Shown: in pieces, positions 1-8,042 of the stretch
How the letters are laid out: every line of letters begins with the position of its first letter
How positions within the stretch are numbered: the stretch's first letter is position 1
NCBI GenBank assembly: GCA_035519675.1
Contig: DATIWB010000140.1
Coordinates: 1 to 64,000, forward strand
Origin: RPRB01 sp035519675
GTDB lineage: Bacteria > Myxococcota > Myxococcia > Myxococcales > Myxococcaceae
Direction of reading: 5' to 3'
Length of the DNA stretch: 64,000 nucleotides
Position numbers and translations under genes: made by a program
The notes under the pieces: model-generated
What the model was told of the DNA's origin: nothing
The model's input: the letters and a program-made list of their open reading frames with translations, nothing else
Databases searched by the model: none

Positions 1-308
1 CACTAGACGTGCCTGGAGCTGCGGGCCCAGCACCCGCCTGGGCACCGTACCGAGGTGTCTGACACCTCACGAACCGTGATGGCGAACTGGACTCGCCGCT
101 GCGCCATCGGCACTTGGGGTTCCGAAGTTCAGGCGGTACGTCTGGAGTTCATCCGGAGAGCTTGACCGGGACCTCGGCCGGGCGTCCTCCGGATGCGGGG
201 CACGAGGTGGCGTGGGAAGGCTATGAGGGAGACGCTGGGCTCGATGCGCTGAACTGGCTGCTCGCGCAGTCGAAGCCGTAAGGAACGGCCCAGCCCTCGC
301 CAAGCGGG
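1..308. other. Non-coding or decayed region downstream of purL
   Basis: No convincing gene is visible here. One plus-strand frame is open from after about 60 to a TAA at 279-281, and its last codons read GHEVAWEGYEGDAGLDALNW and then LLAQSKP, which looks protein-like. The frame has no ATG and its first half does not look like protein. It could be the 3' relic of a lost gene. The palindromic repeat at 52-68 also lies here. Confidence 0.3.
52..68. repeat. Palindromic repeat, single full copy (locus 1)
   Basis: The sequence GAGGTGTCTGACACCTC is a perfect inverted repeat with 8-bp arms around a central T. The core AGGTGTC-T-GACACCT recurs at four other intergenic loci in this window. This copy stands alone, without the tandem half-sites seen at loci 2, 3 and 5. 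It could form a small hairpin, but no T-run follows it. Confidence 0.85.
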
Positions 309-2531
309 TCAGAGGTGCGTGGGCTTCTTCATCAGCGACGGGATGCCGCTGCGCCAGGCGTCCGAGAGGCGAGCCACCGGCAGGTCGAGCAGTCCGGAGA
401 TGACCAGGCGGTCTCCACCCACCGAGCCGATGCTCGTGAACGGGACGCCTGCCGCCTTGCTCGCCGCGGCGATCTCCGCCTCGTGCTCGGGCGCGTAGGA
501 GACGATGACCCGCGAGGCGTCCTCTCCGAAGAGGACCGCGTGCGGCGCCACCGACCCGAGGGGCAGCGAGACCTGAGCGCCGATCGGGGCCTCGGCGCTC
601 GCCATGCAGCACTCGGCCAGCGCCACCGCAAGACCACCCTCGCTGGTGTCGTGCGCGGAGGTGACCTTCCGGCTCCGGACCAGCTCACGGACCATCGACT
701 GGAGTGCCTTCTCCCGCGCCGCATCCAGCACCGGCGGCCGGCCGGCGATCTTCCCCGCGGTCATCAGCAGCCACTCGGAGCCGCCGAGCTGCCCGAGCGT
801 CTCGCCGAGCACCGCCACCTTGTCCCCGGCGCGATGGAACACGCCGGTGCAGGTCGCGCTCACGTCGGGAAGAAGGCCCACCACGGCGACGGTCGGCGTC
901 GGGAGGATCGCCCGCCCTTCCGTCTCGTTGTAGAGGCTCACGTTTCCGCTGACCACCGGAACGCCCAGCTCGCGGCAGGCCGCGGAAATTCCCCGCGTCG
1001 CCTCGGCGAACTGCCACATGATCTCCGGGCGCTCGGGGTTGCCGAAGTTCAGGCAGTCGGTCAGGCCCAGCGGCTCGCCGCCCACGCACGAGACGTTCCG
1101 CGCGCACTCGGCCACCGCCAGCCGGGCGCCCTCGAACGGGTCGAGGTAGACGAAGCGGGCGTTGCAGTCGACCGCCAGGGCGAGGCCCTTCTTCGTCCGC
1201 TCGACGCGCACCACCGCCGCGTCCGCCGGACCGGGCCGCACCACCGCGCCGAGGCGCACGGTGTGGTCGTACTGACGGATGAGCCACTCCTTGCTGGCGA
1301 TGGTCGGCCGCGCCAGCAGCGCGAGCAGCGTCTCGCCGTGATCCTTCCCCGGCGGCACCGACAGCGGATCGAACTGCTGGAGCGCGTCCTGGCCCGCTGG
1401 TCGTGCCGTCGGCCGGTCGTACACCGGCGCGCCGTCGGTCAGGGGAGTCACCGGGAGGTTCGCGACCTCTTTCCCGCCGTCGAGAATTCGCACCCGGCCG
1501 TCGTCGGTGACGCGCCCGATGACCGCCGCGTCCAGGTCCCACTTGTGGAAGATGCGGAGCACCTCATCCTCGCGGCCCCGCTTGGCCACGATCAGCATCC
1601 GCTCCTGGCTCTCGGAGAGCATGACCTCGTACGGCGTCATCCCCTCCTCGCGCCGGGGAACCTTCGCCACGTCGATCTCGATGCCGCTCCCCGCCCGGCC
1701 CGCCATCTCGATCGACGAGCTGGTGAGACCCGCCGCGCCCATGTCCTGGATGCCCACCAGGGCATCGGTCTGGAACAGCTCCAGACAGGCCTCGAGCAGC
1801 AGCTTCTCGGTGAACGGGTCGCCCACCTGCACCGTGGGGCGCTTGCTCTCGCTGTCCTCGTCGAACTCCGCCGAGGCCATCGTCGCCCCGTGGATGCCGT
1901 CGCGGCCGGTCTTGCTCCCCACGTAGAGGATGGGGTTCCCGACGCCGGAGGCCGTGCCCTTGAAGATGCGGTTCGACTCCAGCACCCCCACCGTGAAGGC
2001 GTTCACCAGGCAGTTGCCGTTGTAGCTCTCGTCGAAGGCGACCTCGCCGCCGACGGTGGGCACGCCGATGCAGTTGCCGTAGCCGCCGATTCCACGGACC
2101 ACCCCGTCGAGCAGCCATGCCGTCTTGGGATGCGAGGGATCGCCGAAGCGCAGCGAGTTCAGCGAGGCGATGGGCCGCGCCCCCATGGTGAAGACATCGC
2201 GGAGGATGCCGCCCACCCCGGTTGCCGCGCCCTGGTAGGGCTCGATGTAGCTGGGGTGGTTGTGGCTCTCCATCTTGAAGGCCGCGGCCAGCCCCTCGCC
2301 GAGGTCCACCACGCCGGCGTTCTCCCCCGGACCCACGAGCACTCGAGGACCGGTCGTCGGGAACCCGCGGAGGTAGCGGCGCGAGGACTTGTAGGAGCAG
2401 TGCTCGCTCCACAGCACGCTGAAGATGCCGAGCTCGAGAAGGTTCGGCTCCCGGCCCAGGTGCTCGAGGATGTGGGCGTACTCCGACTCGCTGAGCCCGT
2501 GCTGCGCGATGACGTCCTTGCTCAGGGCCAT
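309..2531 (-). CDS. purL: Phosphoribosylformylglycinamidine synthase subunit PurL
   Basis: This is the synthetase subunit of FGAM synthase, which converts FGAR, glutamine and ATP to FGAM in de novo purine synthesis in the cytosol. The 740-residue length fits the short PurL that works with separate PurQ and PurS. The N-terminus (MALSKDVIAQHGLSESEY), WSEHCSYKSS, HNHPSYIEPYQGAATGVGG near residues 85-105 and a C-terminal half repeating the AIRS-like fold are all typical. I chose the ATG at 2531 rather than an upstream start because it begins the conserved N-terminus and lies 1 bp after the purQ stop. It is the last gene of purS-purQ-purL, so translation is probably coupled. Confidence 0.97.
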   Translation of the reverse strand: MALSKDVIAQHGLSESEYAHILEHLGREPNLLELGIFSVLWSEHCSYKSSRRYLRGFPTTGPRVLVGPGENAGVVDLGEGLAAAFKMESHNHPSYIEPYQGAATGVGGILRDVFTMGARPIASLNSLRFGDPSHPKTAWLLDGVVRGIGGYGNCIGVPTVGGEVAFDESYNGNCLVNAFTVGVLESNRIFKGTASGVGNPILYVGSKTGRDGIHGATMASAEFDEDSESKRPTVQVGDPFTEKLLLEACLELFQTDALVGIQDMGAAGLTSSSIEMAGRAGSGIEIDVAKVPRREEGMTPYEVMLSESQERMLIVAKRGREDEVLRIFHKWDLDAAVIGRVTDDGRVRILDGGKEVANLPVTPLTDGAPVYDRPTARPAGQDALQQFDPLSVPPGKDHGETLLALLARPTIASKEWLIRQYDHTVRLGAVVRPGPADAAVVRVERTKKGLALAVDCNARFVYLDPFEGARLAVAECARNVSCVGGEPLGLTDCLNFGNPERPEIMWQFAEATRGISAACRELGVPVVSGNVSLYNETEGRAILPTPTVAVVGLLPDVSATCTGVFHRAGDKVAVLGETLGQLGGSEWLLMTAGKIAGRPPVLDAAREKALQSMVRELVRSRKVTSAHDTSEGGLAVALAECCMASAEAPIGAQVSLPLGSVAPHAVLFGEDASRVIVSYAPEHEAEIAAASKAAGVPFTSIGSVGGDRLVISGLLDLPVARLSDAWRSGIPSLMKKPTHL

Positions 2532-2532
2532 G

Positions 2533-3186
2533 TCAGTGGAGGAGCGAGGCCAGCACCCGGCGGCCGTCGGCATTGCCGAGCAGCGGCTCGGCGTTCCGCT
2601 CGGGGTGGGGCATCATGCCCAGCACGTTCCCCGAGGAGTTCACGATGCCGGCGATGTCCGCCCGGCTTCCGTTGGGATTCCCGACGTAGCGGAAGACCAC
2701 CTGGCCCTCGCCCTCGAGCCGCTTCAGGCCCTCGTCGTCGATGAAGTAGTTCCCGTCCCCGTGGGCGATGGGGATCTTGAATCGCTCGCCCGGCGTCAGC
2801 CCGCCGGTGAACCGGGTCCGCGCCTTCTGCGCCTCGAGCACCACGTCCTGGCAGATGTACTGGCGGTTGGCGTTCTGGAGCAGCGCGCCGGGGAGCAGCC
2901 CCGCCTCGGTGAGAATCTGGAAGCCGTTGCAGATGCCGATGACCGGGCCGCCCTTCCTGGCGAAGGCAGCGACCTCCTCCATCACCGGCGCGAACCGGGC
3001 GATGGCACCGCAGCGCAGGTAGTCGCCGTAGCTGAAGCCACCGGGGAGGATCACCAGCTCGCTCCCGCGGAGGTCGTGGTCCTTGTGCCAGAGCATCTGG
3101 GGGTGGTGCCCCAGGACCTGCCCGGCCACGTGAAAGGCGTCCTCGTCGCAGTTGCTGCCGGGGAAGACGACGATCCCGACCTTCAT
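2533..3186 (-). CDS. purQ: Phosphoribosylformylglycinamidine synthase subunit PurQ (glutaminase)
   Basis: This 217-residue class I glutamine amidotransferase supplies ammonia to PurL. The N-terminus MKVGIVVFPGSNCDEDAF is diagnostic of PurQ. The nucleophile Cys lies in GICNGFQILTEAGLLPG, and the His and Glu of the triad are in MMPHPERNAEPLLG near the C-terminus. The start at 3186 overlaps the purS stop by 4 bp (ATGA), and the stop sits 1 bp before purL, so the three genes form one operon. Confidence 0.97.
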   Translation of the reverse strand: MKVGIVVFPGSNCDEDAFHVAGQVLGHHPQMLWHKDHDLRGSELVILPGGFSYGDYLRCGAIARFAPVMEEVAAFARKGGPVIGICNGFQILTEAGLLPGALLQNANRQYICQDVVLEAQKARTRFTGGLTPGERFKIPIAHGDGNYFIDDEGLKRLEGEGQVVFRYVGNPNGSRADIAGIVNSSGNVLGMMPHPERNAEPLLGNADGRRVLASLLH

Positions 3187-3422
3187 CCGATCTCCACCCG
3201 GAAGTTCTCCACCACCGTGTTGGCGAGGAGCTTCCGGCACATCTCCTCCACCTGGGCCCGGGCCTCCGCGCCGTTGCCGTCGGGGAGGTGCAGCTCGATG
3301 TACTTGCCCAGCCGGACACCGGACACCTGGCCGAAGCCGAGCGCGTGCAGGCTGCCCTCCACGGCCTTCCCGGCCGGGTCCAGGACCCCCGGCTTCAGCG
3401 TCACGTACACCCGTGCGACCAT
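3183..3422 (-). CDS. purS: Phosphoribosylformylglycinamidine synthase subunit PurS
   Basis: PurS is the small structural subunit that bridges PurL and PurQ and helps channel ammonia. At 79 residues it has the family length and pattern: ARVYVTLKPGVLDPAGKAVE at the N-terminus, then SLHALGF, VRLGKYIEL and a final CRKLLANTVVENFRVE. It is the first gene of the operon. The 145-bp gap to the divergent gene at 3568 should hold its promoter. An AT-richer patch lies near 3510-3530, but I cannot assign -35/-10 boxes. No purine riboswitch was recognised. Confidence 0.95.
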   Translation of the reverse strand: MVARVYVTLKPGVLDPAGKAVEGSLHALGFGQVSGVRLGKYIELHLPDGNGAEARAQVEEMCRKLLANTVVENFRVEIG

Positions 3423-3567
3423 GTCACCTCCGGTACGACAGCCGCGGACTGCTGCGGGGGGTCGGCGCCGCCTCTATCAGCCGTCCGAGGAGGCGTCTAC
3501 CCGTGTCTTAATGCACGGTTAGAGTGTCGGCCAGCACAGTTGGGACCGGCGTGCTAACGGTTCCAAG

Positions 3568-4899
3568 ATGCCGTCCTGGGCGCTGTGGCCCTGGTGCGTC
3601 GCGCTCCTGATCGTCCGTGCCCTCATGGCCGCGGCGGAGTCGGCGCTCTCGGGCGTCTCCGACTTGAAGGCCAAGGAGCTCGCGACCCAGCACGGGCGGG
3701 CCGGGCGACGTGTGCTCCGGCTTCGCACCCAGCGGGAGATGACGGCCGCCTCGTTGCGCATTGGCATGGTGCTCAGCGGATTCCTGGCGGCCGGGGTCGG
3801 GGCGCTCGCGCCGCCGGCGATGGTGCAGTTCGACGTCTCCCGGCTGGGCGGTTTCTGGGGAGCGCTCGCGGCGCCCCTGGCTGGCGTGCTCTTCGTGGGG
3901 TTGCTCGCCGCGCTGGCCGACGTCACTGCGCGCGCCATCGCCAGCACCGACCCGGAGAATGCCGCGCTCCGCCTCTCCTGGCTGGCCGCGTTGCTCTCGG
4001 CGGTGCTCGGACCCTTCGCCCGCGTGCTGCTCGCGGGGGTCAACCTCGTCCTGAGGCCCTTCAAGATCCGGGCGCGGTTCGAACCGCCTCCGCCGCCGCT
4101 CGAGGAGCTGGAGCGCATGCTCGCCGCCCAAGCGGCGAACCAGAAGGTGGACGCCAGCGCGCCCGAGCTGATCCGCAGCGTGTTCGAGCTCTCGGACAAG
4201 CGCTGCCGGGACGTGATGGTGCCGCGGACCGAGGTCATCGCGGTGGAGATCTCCACCCCTCCGACGGAGCTGCTGCGCATCCTCGCCGAGGAGAGCCACA
4301 GCCGCATCCCGGTCTACCGGGAAGACATCGACCACATCGTGGGAGTGCTCCACGCCCGCGACCTGATCCCGCTCCTGCAGCACCCGGAGCTGATCGTCCT
4401 CCAGGATCTGGTCCGGCCGGCGGTGTTCGTCCCGTGGATCAAGCCGGTGGGCGACCTGCTCCGCGAGATGCAGCGGCGCCGGATCCACATGGCGATGGTC
4501 ACCGACGAGTACGGCGGGTTCATGGGGGTGGTGACGCTCGAGGACATCCTCAGGGAGATCGTGGGGGACATCGCCGACGAGTTCGAGCAGCCCGAGTCGC
4601 TCATCGAGAAGCAGCCCGACGGCTCGTACCTGGTCGACGCCATGCTCGAGGTGGACGAGTTCGCCGATGCCTTCGGGCTTCCCCTGCCCGAGGGGGAGTA
4701 CGAGACCCTCGGCGGGTACCTGAGCTCGCTGTCCGGGAGCATCCCGGAGGTGGGCGACAAGTTCACCTACGACGGCTGGCAGTTCACCATCGCCTCGAAG
4801 CAGGGCCCGCGCCTCGGTCGCGTCCGGATGACCCGGCTCAAGGCCCCGCCCGCCTCGACGCGCGAGGGCGGAACCCAGCCGAGCACCGCCACGTCCTGA
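3568..4899 (+). CDS. CNNM/CBS-domain protein of the HlyC/CorC family
   Basis: This 443-residue integral membrane protein has the CNNM-CBS-CBS-CorC_HlyC layout. An N-terminal membrane domain with about four hydrophobic segments (residues about 1-25, 60-85, 100-125 and 135-155) precedes two CBS repeats (about 205-325). These include DVMVPRTEVIAVE, HSRIPVYREDIDHIVGVLHA and MAMVTDEYGGFMGVVTLEDI. A C-terminal CorC_HlyC domain ends with GWQFTIASKQGPRLGRVRMT. Relatives are implicated in magnesium or cobalt efflux or resistance; the substrate here is not known. It is divergent from purS and convergent with the kinase, with the large repeat cluster between their 3' ends. Confidence 0.9.
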   Translation: MPSWALWPWCVALLIVRALMAAAESALSGVSDLKAKELATQHGRAGRRVLRLRTQREMTAASLRIGMVLSGFLAAGVGALAPPAMVQFDVSRLGGFWGALAAPLAGVLFVGLLAALADVTARAIASTDPENAALRLSWLAALLSAVLGPFARVLLAGVNLVLRPFKIRARFEPPPPPLEELERMLAAQAANQKVDASAPELIRSVFELSDKRCRDVMVPRTEVIAVEISTPPTELLRILAEESHSRIPVYREDIDHIVGVLHARDLIPLLQHPELIVLQDLVRPAVFVPWIKPVGDLLREMQRRRIHMAMVTDEYGGFMGVVTLEDILREIVGDIADEFEQPESLIEKQPDGSYLVDAMLEVDEFADAFGLPLPEGEYETLGGYLSSLSGSIPEVGDKFTYDGWQFTIASKQGPRLGRVRMTRLKAPPASTREGGTQPSTATS

Positions 4900-4910
4900 C
4901 GCACGGCGGC

Positions 4911-5222
4911 GACTGCAGAGGTGTCCGACTGCAGAGGTGTCTGACACCTCGCCGGCTGCAGAGGTGTCGACTGCAGAGGTGTCTGACACCTCGCCGCCGG
5001 ACACCTCGCCGCCGACACCTCGCCGCCGGACACCTCGCCGCCGCCGCCGCAGAGGTGTCTGACACCTTGCCGGCTCCGCAGAGGTGTCCGCCGCAGAGGT
5101 GTCTGACACCTTGCCGGCTCCGCAGAGGTGTCTGACACCTTGCCGGCTGACACCTTGCCGGCTGACACCTTGCCGGCTGACACCTTTGCCGGCTGACACC
5201 TTTGCCGGCTGACACCTTGCCG
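4911..5222. repeat. Large palindromic and half-site repeat cluster (locus 2)
   Basis: There are five full AGGTGTCTGACACCT palindromes at 4935-4949, 4977-4991, 5053-5067, 5097-5111 and 5126-5140. Extra left half-sites (AGGTGTC) lie at 4919, 4962 and 5082. Extra right half-sites (GACACCT) lie at 5000, 5014, 5029, 5149, 5164, 5179, 5195 and 5211. Left half-sites carry GACTGCAG or CCGCAG in front. Right half-sites are followed by CGCCG or TTGCCGGCT. The tail from about 5141 is a tandem of 15-16 bp units of the form TGCCGGCTGACACCT. The cluster sits between two convergent genes and reaches the kinase stop codon. Confidence 0.92.
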
Positions 5223-5223
5223 G

Positions 5224-6141
5224 CTAGCGGCCGAGGAGTGGGTTGAGCGCATCGACGGTGAGCGGCCAGCCGTTCCGCTGTGCGACCAGCTGGAGGGCCC
5301 GCGCGAACTCGGGCGCGCTCTGGAACCGCCGCTCCCGGTCGGCGAACGTGGCCTGACGTACCACCCGGGCGAGGTACTCGGGAACTCCGGTGCGGAGCGG
5401 CTCGAGGAGCGGGACCTGGGCGTCGCGGACGCGTTCCAGCAGGTCCAGATCGCTGGCCTGGGGGAACAGCCGCCGGTTGGCGATGAGCTCCCAGAGAATT
5501 ACCCCCACCGAGTAGAGGTCGCTCCGGGCGTCGACCACGTCGCCCACCACCTGTTCGGGGCTCATGTAGGCGACGGTCCCGCGCAGCGCCCCCTGCTCGG
5601 CGCGCGGGAAGCCGTCGAACTCGGCGATCCCGAAGTCGGTCAGCTTCACGTCGCCGGTCACCGAGAGCAGCACGTTCGAGGGATTCACGTCGCGGTGCAC
5701 CAGCGGGACCGGCGGGCTCGCGCCGATGCCCCCGTGCAGGTACGAGAGCGCGTCGAGCAGGCACCAGCCGATGTAGTTCGCCGCAGGCAGCGGCATCGGT
5801 GTCCCGGCCTGGACGAGCAGCTCCTGGAAGTAGGCCAGCGTCCGGCCGGGGACGAGCTCCTGGACCATCAGGTAGTCCGCCCCCGACTTGAAGCAGCGGA
5901 AGGTCTTCACCACATGTCGGTGCTGGAGGCGGACGGCGATCTTCGCCTCGTCGATGAAGTGCTTCACCTGCCCGCCGTCGTTCCGGTACGTCGGGAGCAG
6001 CCGCTTGAGGACCACCTCCGGGCCCTCGCCCGCCGCGGGGGTCGTCGTGGGCAGCGGACGGGCCTGGTACACCTCTGCCATCCCGCCCACCGCGAGCCGG
6101 CCGACGATCTCGTACCCTCCGAGCTCCCGCTCCAGCGGCAC
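5224..6141 (-). CDS. Hanks-type serine/threonine protein kinase
   Basis: This is a soluble protein kinase of about 305 residues. It shows a glycine loop (GRLAVGGMAEVYQA), the VAIK-type lysine in VVLKRLL, the catalytic loop HRDVNPSN, DFG in KLTDFGIAEF, the APE-region GTVAYMSPEQ and a conserved DARSDLYSVGVILWEL. No transmembrane or sensor domain follows the kinase fold. The GTG at 6141 starts just before the domain (VPLERELGGYEIVG). An in-frame ATG at 6432 would overlap the divergent gene at 6239 and encode unconserved-looking sequence, so I rejected it. The TAG stop overlaps the last unit of the repeat cluster. The substrate is unknown. Confidence 0.88.
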   Translation of the reverse strand: MPLERELGGYEIVGRLAVGGMAEVYQARPLPTTTPAAGEGPEVVLKRLLPTYRNDGGQVKHFIDEAKIAVRLQHRHVVKTFRCFKSGADYLMVQELVPGRTLAYFQELLVQAGTPMPLPAANYIGWCLLDALSYLHGGIGASPPVPLVHRDVNPSNVLLSVTGDVKLTDFGIAEFDGFPRAEQGALRGTVAYMSPEQVVGDVVDARSDLYSVGVILWELIANRRLFPQASDLDLLERVRDAQVPLLEPLRTGVPEYLARVVRQATFADRERRFQSAPEFARALQLVAQRNGWPLTVDALNPLLGR

Positions 6142-6238
6142 GGGCCCGGAGTCTACCGCGGGGGCCGCCTCCCGGACGGATCCTGTGGAAATCCGACCAG
6201 GACCGACGCATTGTGCGCGCCACCTCAGAGGGAGATCG

Positions 6239-6568
6239 ATGGTCTTCAACCCGAATCTGGTGTCTGGCGTCGGGGCGCTTCTCTTCACCGCGATCGGCGG
6301 CGTCGTCGGGTTGCTCGGCCCGGTGCTTCTGTTCCCGCTCTGGCGGCTCTTCGGCGCGAGGACGGTGCCGCTCTCGGTCTTCGCCTCGGCGGGCCTGGGG
6401 CTCTTCGGCGGCGTGGTCGCGGGAATGCTCACGCCCTTCTTCGCCCCGGCGGCGGAGATGTTCTACCCGGTGTGGTGGGGATTCCTGCTCGCCGCGGCGA
6501 ACGCCGGGGGAGTGGTCTTCACCGGGGCGATGATCGCCTCGGTGCCCGCACGGAACGCCGGCTACTAG
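6239..6568 (+). CDS. Small hydrophobic membrane protein, function unknown
   Basis: This 109-residue protein consists mostly of hydrophobic segments: about 10-35 (GALLFTAIGGVVGLLGPVLL), 42-66 (SVFASAGLGLFGGVVAGML) and 78-104. That suggests three or four membrane helices and no soluble domain. The ATG at 6239 follows a purine-rich AGAGGGAGA. It is divergent from the kinase (97-bp gap) and convergent with zwf. I do not recognise a family. The coding call rests on GC3 bias, a good ribosome site and the coherent hydrophobic pattern. Confidence 0.72.
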   Translation: MVFNPNLVSGVGALLFTAIGGVVGLLGPVLLFPLWRLFGARTVPLSVFASAGLGLFGGVVAGMLTPFFAPAAEMFYPVWWGFLLAAANAGGVVFTGAMIASVPARNAGY

Positions 6569-6599
6569 GGGCCTGTCGGGCAAGCCCGGCTGCCTGGCG

Positions 6600-8030
6600 T
6601 CAGCCCGTGGACCGCTCGGTGGCGGGCGCGGTCGCCAGCGGATCATCCCAGCCGCCCAGGTCCGCCGCCAGGCGCTCGGCATCCCGCGGACCCCAGCTGC
6701 CTTCCTCGTAGAAGTGCAGCGGGGTGACGTTTCCCAGGACGGGCTCGACGATGGCCCACGCCGCCTCGACCGCGTCCTGGCGGACGAACAGGGTCGCGTC
6801 CCCGTTCATCGCGTCGGTGAGGAGCCGCTCGTAGGCATCCGCCTCGTCGCTGCTCTGCTGCTTCACCGCCGCCAGCTCCACCGTCTCCCCCACCAGCTCC
6901 GCCCCGGGCTTCTTCACCCGCGCGCTCAGCGACAGCTTCACGTCCGGACCGAGCCGGAAGCAGAAGGTGTTTGCATCACGGCGGGTCAGCTTCCGGAGCG
7001 GCGGTCGGCGCAGCTTCACCCGCACCTCGGTGGCCGTCACCGGCATGCACTTCCCCGAGCGGATGAGGAACGGCACTCCGTCCCACCGCCAGGACGAGAC
7101 CTGGAGCCGGACCGCAGCGTAGGTCTCCACCTGCGAGTGGGGCGCCACCCCGGGCTCCTGCCGGTAGCCCACGAACTGCCCCCGCACCACGTCCTCGGGA
7201 CGGATGGGCGGAATCGCCCGGAAGACGTCCGCCACCTCGTTTCGCACCGATTCCCAGTACAGATCCGAGGGCGGCTCCATCGCCAGGAAGCCGATGACCT
7301 GGAGGAGATGATTCTGCACCACGTCCCGGATGCACCCCGTCTCGTCGTAGAACTTCCCGCGCCCTTGCACCCCGAAGTTCTCGGCCATGGTGATCTGGAC
7401 GCTCTCCACGTAGTTCCGGTTCCAGATCGGCTCGAGGAAGGTGTTGGAGAAACGGAAGAAGAGGAGATTCTCCACCGCCTCTTTGCCCAGGTAGTGATCG
7501 ATCCGGAAGACCAAATGCTCGGGGAACACCTGGTGGAGGATCCGGTTCAGCTCCTCGGCCGACTTGAGGTCGCGCCCGAACGGCTTCTCCACCACCACCC
7601 GGGCGCCGCTCGCACAGCCGGAGCTGTTCAGCGCCTCGACCACCGCGGGGAACAGCATGGGGGGGATGGCCAGGTAGTGGGTGGCCGCACGCGCCCCGTC
7701 GAGAAGCGACCTCAGCTGGGTGAACGTCGCGGGGTCGCCGTAGTCGCCGTCCACGTAGCGCAGCTCCGCCATCAGCTTGGAGAAGGCCGGCTCGCGCACT
7801 CCGGGCCCGTGCTTCTCCACGCTCTCTCGCGCCCTCGCCTTCAGCTGCTCCAGCGTCCACCCTGCCTTGGCCACGCCGATGACCGGGCAGTCGAGCGTGC
7901 CTCTCTCCACCATCGACTGGAGCGCGGGGAAGATCTTCTTGTAGGCGAGATCACCGGTCGCGCCGAAGAACACCAGGGCGTCCGACCGGGTCGACCTCGG
8001 GCCCTGCCAGAACGCGTCGGCACTGCTCAT
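6600..8030 (-). CDS. zwf: Glucose-6-phosphate 1-dehydrogenase
   Basis: It catalyses the NADP-dependent oxidation of glucose 6-phosphate to 6-phosphogluconolactone, the entry to the oxidative pentose phosphate pathway. The 476-residue protein has the Rossmann motif FFGATGDLAYKKIFPAL, the substrate and catalytic site RIDHYLGKEAVENLLFFRF, VVVEKPFGRDL and VQNHLLQVIGFLAMEPP. The ATG at 8030 follows GAGG by about 6 nt. It starts only 12 bp after the glgA stop, so glgA and zwf are probably cotranscribed. Confidence 0.97.
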   Translation of the reverse strand: MSSADAFWQGPRSTRSDALVFFGATGDLAYKKIFPALQSMVERGTLDCPVIGVAKAGWTLEQLKARARESVEKHGPGVREPAFSKLMAELRYVDGDYGDPATFTQLRSLLDGARAATHYLAIPPMLFPAVVEALNSSGCASGARVVVEKPFGRDLKSAEELNRILHQVFPEHLVFRIDHYLGKEAVENLLFFRFSNTFLEPIWNRNYVESVQITMAENFGVQGRGKFYDETGCIRDVVQNHLLQVIGFLAMEPPSDLYWESVRNEVADVFRAIPPIRPEDVVRGQFVGYRQEPGVAPHSQVETYAAVRLQVSSWRWDGVPFLIRSGKCMPVTATEVRVKLRRPPLRKLTRRDANTFCFRLGPDVKLSLSARVKKPGAELVGETVELAAVKQQSSDEADAYERLLTDAMNGDATLFVRQDAVEAAWAIVEPVLGNVTPLHFYEEGSWGPRDAERLAADLGGWDDPLATAPATERSTG

Positions 8031-8042
8031 GTCGGCCTCGTA

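Noticed and set aside
52..68. The palindrome as an ordinary rho-independent terminator
   Set aside because: No T-run follows any copy, and copies are also found upstream of genes and in divergent gaps.
315..2744. An 809-codon plus-strand open frame opposite purL
   Set aside because: It is the antisense shadow of purL in very GC-rich DNA; its sequence is Arg/His/Gly/Ala-rich with no domain, while the minus strand encodes clear PurL motifs. Similar long shadows opposite other genes were left out for the same reason.
5141..5222. Tandem 15-16 bp units resembling a very short CRISPR array
   Set aside because: Units are directly tandem without unique spacers of 25-40 bp, and no cas genes are nearby.
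5224..6432. Longer kinase starting at the ATG at 6432
   Set aside because: The added 97 residues look unstructured and would overlap most of the divergent small membrane protein. The GTG at 6141 begins at the conserved domain edge.
4838..6682. Long minus-strand open frames that run through the repeat cluster and encode strings such as GKVSAGKVS or CQPARCQPAR
   Set aside because: They arise because 15-16 bp repeat units lack stop codons. They continue into wrong frames of the kinase and have no start with a ribosome site.
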